From CAZADH01 sp964483805 (lineage in GTDB: Bacteria; Muiribacteriota; Ozemobacteria; Ozemobacterales; Ozemobacteraceae), in NCBI GenBank assembly GCA_964483805.1, contig CAZADH010000261.1, positions 1 to 9,002 of the forward strand: a DNA stretch of 9,002 nucleotides, in the 5' to 3' direction. The notes under the pieces were generated by a model. That model was not told the DNA's origin, did no database searches, and was given only the letters and a program-made list of their open reading frames with translations. Shown piece by piece: positions 1 through 5,399 of this stretch (the first letter of the stretch is position 1; every line of letters starts with the position of its first letter). The translations under genes were made by a program, and so were the position numbers.

Positions 1-360
1 TTTTTTGTAGATAAGGGACATGTCGCCGATGATGGCACACGGACCAAGAGTGGCGATGACCACTTCGATACCGAGTATGTTGCACTTGCTGATCGTCGCG
101 CGGCCGCTCTTGATGATGTACAGCGCATTGCCGCTGTCTCCCTCGCGGAACAGGACGGTGCGCGCGGCAACACGGGTTTCGTTGGTGATTGCGGCGACCA
201 ACCCCAGCGCTTTGTCGCTGAAAGTCGAGAGAAAGGAGACTTTACGCAGATTTGCCAGCAGGTCGGCGCTGCTGGATTGAGCCGCGCCCGCGTGATCGGC
301 GAGGGCAGCCAGGTCGCCGGCGGACAATGCGGGCGGCTTGCCCTGCGAGGAATCGGGCAC
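1..360 (-). CDS. Cyclic-nucleotide-binding-domain protein, N-terminal part (cut by window edge)
   Basis: The visible 120 residues begin with about 38 low-complexity Ala/Ser residues and then enter a Crp/PKA-type cyclic-nucleotide-binding beta barrel. The diagnostic stretch is FREGDSGNALYIIKSGRATI (residues 71-90), followed by GDMSLI (112-117), which sits where the phosphate-binding cassette (usually G-E-L/M) begins. Such domains bind cAMP or cGMP, or act as ligand-free switches, and are joined to DNA-binding, channel, kinase or protease modules. The partner domain lies outside the window, so the function is open. The start chosen is GTG at 358-360, because AAAGGA lies about 9 bases upstream and no in-frame ATG is seen above it. 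The usual cassette Glu is Asp here, which may weaken nucleotide binding. The gene is divergent from the rubrerythrin gene across 248 bp. The domain call is firm; the full product is unknown. Confidence 0.8.
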   Translation of the reverse strand, partial: MPDSSQGKPPALSAGDLAALADHAGAAQSSSADLLANLRKVSFLSTFSDKALGLVAAITNETRVAARTVLFREGDSGNALYIIKSGRATISKCNILGIEVVIATLGPCAIIGDMSLIYKK

Positions 361-521
361 GGTCAAGTGTCCTTTCAATTGATGCTGAGAAAGCGACGGG
401 TGGCGACGAACGGGTGCGTTTCTGAGCCACAATAGTAGCACACCCCCGCCGAAAATGAAACTGCTTCGGTGGGGTGCGCGCGACCCCGTTGCCTGGGCCT
501 CCACCGGCGTGCGGTATTGCA

Positions 522-550
522 TTGACGTGAGCGCGATGTTTGGCTAATCT
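522..550 (+). promoter_or_regulatory. Candidate sigma70-type promoter for the rubrerythrin gene
   Basis: TTGACG (522-527) and TAATCT (545-550) are separated by exactly 17 bases. This would give a leader of roughly 50 bases before the ATG at 609. AAAGAGG at 593-599 is the ribosome site, 9 bases from that ATG, and it decides this start over the in-frame ATG at 540. The rest of 361-608 holds little else. On the minus strand, TACTAT (complement of 432-437) is a possible -10 for the cyclic-nucleotide-binding gene, but no good -35 accompanies it. An 8-bp palindrome TCAATTGA lies at 375-382. The -10 is a weak match, so this is a candidate only. Confidence 0.35.
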
Positions 551-608
551 CGGTGGGCCGGGGCCGACTCGGCTCCGGCAAAGAAACAAGACAAAGAGGT
601 GGCGCACG

Positions 609-1328
609 ATGGCAAATCGCAAAGTGTGGTTTGTGGTTCTTTTCTCTGTGTTGGTTAGCGTCGCAGCGATGGGTGACCACGCTTCGATGCCGGCGACGGC
701 GGTCGGCAGCATGCCGGAGATGACCTCCGCGACTCCTCCGGCCGCCGTCCCGGTGACGGTTGCGGCATCGGGCGTGCCCGAGACGGGCTCACCCGTGCCC
801 ACGTCGACGAAAGACGATTTGTTGACCGCGTTCCAGGGTGAGGCCAACGCTGCCGCCCGCTACGAGGCTTTTGCCAAGAAAGCCGATGAAGAGGGTTATG
901 CCGGCGCCGCCAGCCTGTTTCGCGCCGCGGCCGTGTCTGAGAAAGTTCACTGTGCCAACCATGCCAAGGTGTTGGCCACCCTCGGGGTCACGCCGACACC
1001 CGAGATCAAAGCAATCGAGGTGAAGTCGACGAAAGAGAACGTCGCCGCGGCCCTCGCCGGCGAGACCTACGAGCGCGACGTCATGTATCCCGGGTTCATT
1101 GCCAAGGCCGGCGATAATCTGGCGGCCGCGACCTCGTTCAAACAGGCTCTGGCGGCCGAGACCGAGCATGCAGTCTACTTCGCCAACGCGGTCAAGAAGA
1201 TCGATTCCTGGAAAACGAAGACCGATTTCCTCGTCTGTCCGACCTGCGGTTTCACCACTATGGACGTGACGCTCAAGCTGTGCCCCGTCTGCGCACTCGC
1301 AGGAGAGAAACTCACGAAGGTGAACTGA
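609..1328 (+). CDS. rbr: Rubrerythrin with N-terminal export signal
   Basis: Rubrerythrin is a diiron protein that reduces hydrogen peroxide with electrons from rubredoxin-type donors. The 239-residue product begins MANRKVW and has a hydrophobic segment at residues 6-21, then a Pro/Ala/Thr-rich linker (about 22-66), a ferritin-like four-helix domain (about 67-200) and a C-terminal rubredoxin-like module. All seven expected iron ligands can be placed: E78, E111, H114, E152, E155, E184 and H187, with spacing that matches classical rubrerythrin to within one residue. The C-terminal iron site is CPTC (210-213) and CPVC (225-228). The unusual part is the N-terminus: most rubrerythrins are cytoplasmic, whereas this one looks exported or membrane-tethered. 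No lipobox cysteine is present. The gene stands alone, divergent from the cyclic-nucleotide-binding gene and convergent with the M16-type gene. Family very sure; location inferred. Confidence 0.93.
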   Translation: MANRKVWFVVLFSVLVSVAAMGDHASMPATAVGSMPEMTSATPPAAVPVTVAASGVPETGSPVPTSTKDDLLTAFQGEANAAARYEAFAKKADEEGYAGAASLFRAAAVSEKVHCANHAKVLATLGVTPTPEIKAIEVKSTKENVAAALAGETYERDVMYPGFIAKAGDNLAAATSFKQALAAETEHAVYFANAVKKIDSWKTKTDFLVCPTCGFTTMDVTLKLCPVCALAGEKLTKVN

Positions 1329-1420
1329 GCGCCCGCCCGCGCACGATGCGCGCAGTGGGCGCTTGCAGCCACGATGGCGCAGTCGCAAGCGCCCCGTCCG
1401 GTTAACTGACCGGGCGCTCA
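1326..1420. terminator. Nested inverted repeats between convergent genes, likely bidirectional terminator
   Basis: The outer arms TGAGCGCCCG (1326-1335) and CGGGCGCTCA (1411-1420) are perfect 10-bp inverted repeats. The inner arms GGGCGCTTGC (1357-1366) and GCAAGCGCCC (1385-1394) are also perfect over 10 bp. Between them sit two small hairpins that share the loop ACGAT: CGCGC/GCGCG (1338-1352) and GCC/GGC (1368-1378). The rubrerythrin stop codon (1326-1328) and the M16-type stop codon (1418-1420) are the ends of the outer arms. No T tract follows, so it is not a textbook intrinsic terminator, but its place between two gene ends favours a transcript-end or mRNA-protecting role on both strands. 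Confidence 0.55.
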
Positions 1421-4060
1421 GGGGCGCGGGGCGGTGTAGACCACGTGGAAGGTCTTGAAATACTTGCTGGCGGCTGCCTTGACGTCGGCCTGGCGCAATG
1501 ATTGATACATCCTGGTCACGGTCTCGAAGAACTCGGCATACGACTGGCCTTCCTGCATGACGATCGCCAGCATCCGCGCCTGTTGCACGCACGCTTCGAA
1601 AGCGCTCAAAAACGCTGCCTGCATGATGCGGACGGCACTCTTCACCTCGTCTTCGCTGACCTCACGCTGGGTCGCGTTCAGCAAGATCTCTTTGAGGGCT
1701 GTTCGTGCTTCGTCGGCCTTGGCCGCGGGCACCCGCACCACGAAGAATCCGTAGGACATGTCGGCATTGAAGATGTTGCGAATGAAGACGAAATCTTCGA
1801 ACAAACCGCGCTGCGCCAGTTCGCGACGCACCAGGCCGTTGCGGCTCCAGGTCAGGATCTCGAAAGCGGTGGCGATGGCCGCGAAATCCAATGATGTCGT
1901 GCCGGACCCAATCAGATCGAGGGTTGACGGATACCGATAGCCCACCCCGATCAAGGCCGAACCCTTGGGCGGGATCACCGCGACCTGGCGCTCGACCACG
2001 CTCGGCAGGGGTTGGCCAAACTCTTTGGCCAGGGGTGGGTGGGCATTGGCTGCCCCCGACGGCAAACCGGCGAACGCTTCGCGCACGCGGCCCATCGTCT
2101 GATCCGCCGAGAACTGGCCGACAACACTCAGTTTGACGTTGGCCGGCACGAAATAACGCGCATGCAGGTCAGCGACCTCTTTGAGGGTGAACGAGGCGGT
2201 GGCGGCGATGCCGGTCATCGGCCGGGCCACATAGGTCCCGGCATACGCACCGGCAAAAAACTCATGCAACAACTGCTGCGAGGCGCCCTCGTCGGCGAGG
2301 CTCGCGCCACGGGCGCGCTCGAGCCCGGCGTTCAGCGCCGTCTCAGTCAGTTCGGGCTGGAACACGATGCGCTTCATGATATCGAGCAATGCCGGTAGCT
2401 TGCCGCCCTGGCAATGGCCGACCACGAGCAGGTTCGCCGGCATGCGCATAAACTCGATGCCGCCGCCGATCTCGTCGAGTTGCCGGCCGAATCCGGCGGG
2501 CCCGTGCGACTTTTCAATCGCATCTTGTAGGATCGCTGCGGCCACGGCCGACAGACCTTCGCGACCGTCCGGGTCGCACGCCGGCCCGACGCCGATGCGC
2601 ATGGCCACAGCAGCGAGATCGGCGCCATGGTTGGGCTTGACCACGACCTGCAGGCCGTTGGGCAACGTGTCGGTGCGGCCACTGCGCTCGGTCTTCTGGC
2701 GGCACGCCTCGGGCTGGGCGACTGCCACCGCGTAGCGCGACGAAGAAAACACCCGTTGGGCCGCCCGCTGCATGTCTTCTGGGGTGACTTTGCTCAACCC
2801 GGCAACGTAGGCCTGAGCCAACGAGAAGTCTTTCGCCATTTCGTAGGCTGCAAGTTCAAAGGCGTAGCCGAGGCGCGTTTCGCGGTTCTGTTCGACCTGC
2901 GTCCCCTTGATGGCAATCAAACGTCGCAGTTCGTCAGGTTGCGGCGGCGTTACCCACAAAGTCGACAGCATGCCCAGCAGGGAACTGACGTAGCGATCGA
3001 TGTCGGTTTCGCTGGTCTCGAACGAGACCACGAACAGGCTGTACCGCTTGCCCGGCCAGCATGACGCGGCAATGTGGCGCAACTCGGGGAACCGACTCGA
3101 GAACGACCGGGCAAGGCGCGCTTCGTTTGCTTCGCTCAAGGCGCTCTCCCACAAGCAGACCGCCGGGTAGTCGCGGTCTTCGATGCCCGGCGCCTCGAAG
3201 GCGATGACGACCTGTGACGTCTTGATGTCGAGGAAGTCGCGGTGCTCTTTGCGTTTGCCAACCACCGGTTCCTCGGCGGTCACCTTGACCACCGGGCACT
3301 CGGTGATGCCGGCTTTGATGCCGCCAAACACGCTCATCGACCGGCGGAACACCGTTTCGATGTCGACGTCGCCGACGATGACCAACACGGCATTATTGGG
3401 AACGAACCAGTCGCGCAGATACCGGGTCACCCCATCGAGGGTCACCGCGGCGATCTCGGCCTCGGAAGCATCGATGGCTTTGGCTCGATCGGAGTCGGGG
3501 AACAGGAGTCGCCACGCCTGCCGGCCGAGGTGGCCCGACGAGAGCGGATACGCCCGGCGATCGCTGTAGCTGCGCAACGCCGTGGCTTTGGCCTCTTCGA
3601 GCGTCTTGGCGTCGGGTTGCAGTTGAAAACCGGTCTGGGCCAGATAATGCAGCATCACGTCGAGGCTCTCCGCCGGTCCCTGGCAACTGATCGCCTGACC
3701 CAACGGCATGGCCGCCACGCTGGTCAAGCCGCCGGCGGCCTCGAGATCAGCATCGATTCGGCTGCGCGACGCCGAGGCGGTGTCGGCCTTCTGGGCAAGT
3801 GCGGGCAAGACTCCCGCCAGGCCGGCCGGACTCGGCACGGTGGCGAACTCGCCGACATTGACCAGCAACACGGCCGCCACGAGGGGCAAGGTGCGGTCCT
3901 GCACCACGACCACGCGCAGCCCATTGGGCAGCAACCCTTTCTCGGGCGGACTCTTCACCAGTGCCTGAGCCGGCACCGCCAGCAATACAATCAGTGTCAA
4001 TGAGGCCAACACGGCGATGGTCTTTCGGCTCTGGTCGTACGCGGTGAACAGTCGGGTCAT
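1418..4060 (-). CDS. Tandem M16 (insulinase/pitrilysin-type) protein lacking zinc motifs
   Basis: The 880-residue protein has a Sec-type signal (hydrophobic 15-33, possible cleavage after AQA at 33), so it should act in the periplasm or on the outer surface. It holds two M16 repeats: about 40-450 opening with LPNGLRVVVVQD (44-55), and about 462-880 opening with LPNGLQVVVKPN (466-477). Family traits are clear: WFVPNNAVLVIVGDVD (218-233), its counterpart YFVPANVKLSVVGQF (636-650) and the LRRELAQRGL-like helix near 743-752. Active M16 peptidases carry HxxEH just after a GLA-type turn. Here repeat 1 reads GLAGVLPALAQ (80-90) and repeat 2 GLSAVAAAILQ (502-512), so the His and Glu ligands are missing from both. 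The product is probably a non-catalytic, structural or chaperone-like homologue. The ATG at 4060 follows GGGAGG at 5 bases. It lies 28 bp downstream of the small membrane-protein gene, so the two are probably co-transcribed. Family sure; loss of catalysis inferred from the motifs. Confidence 0.9.
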   Translation of the reverse strand: MTRLFTAYDQSRKTIAVLASLTLIVLLAVPAQALVKSPPEKGLLPNGLRVVVVQDRTLPLVAAVLLVNVGEFATVPSPAGLAGVLPALAQKADTASASRSRIDADLEAAGGLTSVAAMPLGQAISCQGPAESLDVMLHYLAQTGFQLQPDAKTLEEAKATALRSYSDRRAYPLSSGHLGRQAWRLLFPDSDRAKAIDASEAEIAAVTLDGVTRYLRDWFVPNNAVLVIVGDVDIETVFRRSMSVFGGIKAGITECPVVKVTAEEPVVGKRKEHRDFLDIKTSQVVIAFEAPGIEDRDYPAVCLWESALSEANEARLARSFSSRFPELRHIAASCWPGKRYSLFVVSFETSETDIDRYVSSLLGMLSTLWVTPPQPDELRRLIAIKGTQVEQNRETRLGYAFELAAYEMAKDFSLAQAYVAGLSKVTPEDMQRAAQRVFSSSRYAVAVAQPEACRQKTERSGRTDTLPNGLQVVVKPNHGADLAAVAMRIGVGPACDPDGREGLSAVAAAILQDAIEKSHGPAGFGRQLDEIGGGIEFMRMPANLLVVGHCQGGKLPALLDIMKRIVFQPELTETALNAGLERARGASLADEGASQQLLHEFFAGAYAGTYVARPMTGIAATASFTLKEVADLHARYFVPANVKLSVVGQFSADQTMGRVREAFAGLPSGAANAHPPLAKEFGQPLPSVVERQVAVIPPKGSALIGVGYRYPSTLDLIGSGTTSLDFAAIATAFEILTWSRNGLVRRELAQRGLFEDFVFIRNIFNADMSYGFFVVRVPAAKADEARTALKEILLNATQREVSEDEVKSAVRIMQAAFLSAFEACVQQARMLAIVMQEGQSYAEFFETVTRMYQSLRQADVKAAASKYFKTFHVVYTAPRP

Positions 4061-4088
4061 GGTAGCCTCCCTCGAGGTCGTCGCTGCA

Positions 4089-4451
4089 TTATTCTTTACG
4101 AAGTACTACGCGGCCGCTGAAACTCTCTTTGACCACGTAAGAGTAGCGCTGAATGGTGACCATTTTGTAGTTCTCGTCGCCGTACATCTCGCGGCGAAAC
4201 CCCGCCTTCTGCGCGTACTCGCGCTTCGCGGCCACGAGAAACGGTTGCATCTCTTCGCTCGGATTGTTCTTCAGCCGCGAGAACTGACGGTCGTCGAGTT
4301 CGACGATGAAAACGAACTCGTCGTCGCGGTCGGTGAGCATGGTCAATTCGAGGCGATAGGCCGCGCTGCCCGCAACAGCGACGAGATAGGCGGAGAAGAG
4401 CAACACGGGCAACAACAGCAGATACCAGCGGCGCAGGTGGCTCATGCCCAT
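4089..4451 (-). CDS. Small membrane-anchored or exported protein, unrecognised
   Basis: I do not recognise this 120-residue product. Residues 9-29 are strongly hydrophobic after a short positive stretch (HLRRWY), which suggests a signal anchor or a signal peptide that might be cut near VAGSA (26-30). The rest is soluble-looking and highly charged, with an acidic patch (41-54, DRDDEFVFIVELDD) and a basic Tyr-rich second half (76-120), ending VVLRKE. No cysteine, lipobox or known motif is seen. The ATG at 4449-4451 is preferred over the ATG two codons later because GTGAGG lies 7 bases upstream of the first. The stop is followed after 28 bp by the M16-type gene on the same strand, so a joint role in the envelope is plausible but unproven. 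Confidence 0.75.
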   Translation of the reverse strand: MGMSHLRRWYLLLLPVLLFSAYLVAVAGSAAYRLELTMLTDRDDEFVFIVELDDRQFSRLKNNPSEEMQPFLVAAKREYAQKAGFRREMYGDENYKMVTIQRYSYVVKESFSGRVVLRKE

Positions 4452-4502
4452 CAGTCTACCTCACCGTATCGCATTGTCAATACGAATGACGCGCCCGGGT
4501 GC

Positions 4503-4660
4503 CGGTCGACGACCGAGGTTGCCCGTGAAACACCCTCGGTAACGCGCTGCCCGCCTCGGTTGCTGCCCCCACTCGTCGGCTTGACGCGAAACGACCGCGA
4601 GGCCCGCGTCGCCGGCATGAGCTGCCGGTTTCAGCGGATCTCGCGGTCGTCGGACGAGTG
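4503..4660. other. Inverted-repeat-rich intergenic block (possible structured RNA or leader)
   Basis: No gene is seen in 4452-4684. A long nested hairpin spans 4570-4660: CACTCGTC/GACGAGTG (4570-4577 with 4653-4660), then ACGACCGCGAG/CTCGCGGTCGT (4591-4601 with 4640-4650), then CCGGCA/TGCCGG (4612-4617 with 4623-4628) around a 5-base loop. A smaller hairpin CGGTC-GAC-GACCG lies at 4503-4515. ACCGAGG (4512-4518) could pair instead with either copy of CCTCGGT (4534-4540 or 4554-4560), so alternative folds exist. On the minus strand this is the probable 5' leader of the 4089-4451/1418-4060 unit and lies just after the 4685-5128 gene. It could be a terminator complex, a structured leader or a palindromic repeat element. 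Confidence 0.5.
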
Positions 4661-4685
4661 ACCGTCGCGACGCGCGCGAAACGGT
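4661..4685 (-). terminator. Hairpin directly after the lysine-rich protein gene
   Basis: Read on the minus strand, the 25 bases from 4685 down to 4661 fold as ACCG, a TT bulge, TCGCG, a 5-base loop, CGCGA and CGGT. The last base of the TAA stop codon is the first base of the stem. The core is GC-rich with nine paired positions, but no T run follows. It abuts the longer nested hairpin that ends at 4660. A role in transcript termination or 3'-end stability is inferred from position and structure. Confidence 0.4.
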
Positions 4686-5128
4686 TACTTCTTGGTTTCT
4701 TTCTTCTCGGGCTTCTTGTCGGCTTTCTTGTCAGCCTTCTTGGCCGGAGCCTTCTTGCCCTTGTCAGTCTTCTTGGCCTTGCCGGCCTTCTTGCCCTTGG
4801 CTTTCTTGCCGGCTTTCTTGCCCTTGGCCTTCTTGCCCTTCTTGTCGATCTTCTTCTCGCCCGCCATGTTCACATCTTTGGGCGGATTCTTGAACAGACC
4901 GTCGAGACCGGTGGTCGGCGGCGCGCCGACATCGTCGACCTGGGCACCGGCCGGCGGAATGGCGTCGTCGAGTTTCTCTTGGGTGGCCGACGGTTGCGCG
5001 GCCGGAGCGGTCGCTTCGGTCTTCAATTTCGTGCGCAATTGCTCGACAAGCGATTTGGCTTCATCGCTCAAAGCGAACGCGGGGCCGGAAAGCGCAACAA
5101 ACACAGCAGCAGCGAGCAGACGTTTCAT
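4685..5128 (-). CDS. Exported protein with lysine-rich C-terminal tail
   Basis: The 147-residue product begins with a clear Sec signal peptide (KR at 2-3, hydrophobic 4-14, probable cleavage after GPAFA, residue 19). Residues 20-90 are polar, partly acidic and Pro/Ala-rich; the first part (SDEAKSLVEQLRTKLK, 21-36) looks helical. Residues 91-147 are very basic: by my count 30 of 57 are lysine, the rest mostly Ala, Gly and Asp. Such tails resemble those of histone H1-like proteins, but a nucleoid role conflicts with the export signal. An envelope or extracellular role binding anionic polymers (cell-wall polymers, LPS, DNA or polyphosphate) is inference only. Two 9-residue repeat units lie at residues 99-116. 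The ATG at 5128 has AGGAGG 11 bases upstream. The high-Lys tail makes the antisense strand look like a long Phe/Leu frame; that frame is an artefact. Confidence 0.85.
   Translation of the reverse strand: MKRLLAAAVFVALSGPAFALSDEAKSLVEQLRTKLKTEATAPAAQPSATQEKLDDAIPPAGAQVDDVGAPPTTGLDGLFKNPPKDVNMAGEKKIDKKGKKAKGKKAGKKAKGKKAGKAKKTDKGKKAPAKKADKKADKKPEKKETKK
4781..4834 (-). repeat. Tandem 27-bp repeat (2 copies) in the lysine-rich tail
   Basis: Two adjacent 27-bp units (4808-4834 and 4781-4807) each encode KKAKGKKAG. They differ at only two third-codon positions, so 25 of 27 bases match. Shorter KAD-K repeats follow further into the tail. The pattern suggests tail growth by local duplication or slippage, with synonymous drift since. 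Confidence 0.85.
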
Positions 5129-5281
5129 GGTGTGACCTTCCTCCTGAACATGATGTGAATTAACCCTTTTGTCTCGAGGTTCACCCAGGTCGGGGACCCC
5201 GAAAACGAACGCAAGCGCACCCCCTGCCGGGATCGGCGCCGAACCGTTGAGTGGGCTCGACCCGTCGTTTGGTTACGGCGC

Positions 5282-5310
5282 ATCTTAACACATTTCCGTG
5301 ATGCTGTACA
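5282..5310 (-). promoter_or_regulatory. Candidate promoter for the lysine-rich exported protein gene
   Basis: On the minus strand TGTACA (5305-5310) and TAAGAT (5282-5287) are separated by 17 bases, each a 4/6 match to the sigma70 consensus. This would leave a leader of roughly 150 bases before the ATG at 5128. The whole gap 5129-5399 holds no gene that I can support. At its upper end, just past the symporter stop codon, a weak GC hairpin CCCGG/CCGGG (5369-5373 with 5384-5388) could help end that transcript, but it has no T run. Confidence 0.3.
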
Positions 5311-5399
5311 GAGGGCCCGTATTTTCAAGAACAATCGAGCAAGACTCCATGAGTATCGGCATCCCACACCCGGACCGTTAGCGCCGGGCGCCATCGCGC

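Noticed and set aside
540..608. Upstream ATG at 540 as the rubrerythrin start
   Set aside because: It has no ribosome site and would add 23 Arg/Gly-rich residues before the hydrophobic signal. The ATG at 609 has AAAGAGG at 9 bases.
789..1592. Minus-strand frame of 267 codons opposite rubrerythrin
   Set aside because: It is a shadow of a gene with every expected metal ligand on the plus strand, and its product is Arg/Gly-rich with no recognisable motif.
3242..4003. Long plus-strand open frame (253 codons) opposite the M16-type gene
   Set aside because: It lies wholly antisense to a clear signal-peptide and M16 coding region. Its His/Arg/Gly-rich product has no domain, and open antisense frames are expected in GC-rich DNA.
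4475..4480. Perfect TTGACA on the minus strand upstream of the 4089-4451 gene
   Set aside because: No -10-like sequence lies 16-18 bases downstream; the position reads AGACTG next to the start codon. It may be chance.
4692..5135. Plus-strand frame rich in Phe and Leu, resembling a membrane protein
   Set aside because: It is the mirror of the AAG lysine codons (CTT/TTC on the other strand). The minus-strand gene has a proper signal peptide, ribosome site and in-frame repeats.
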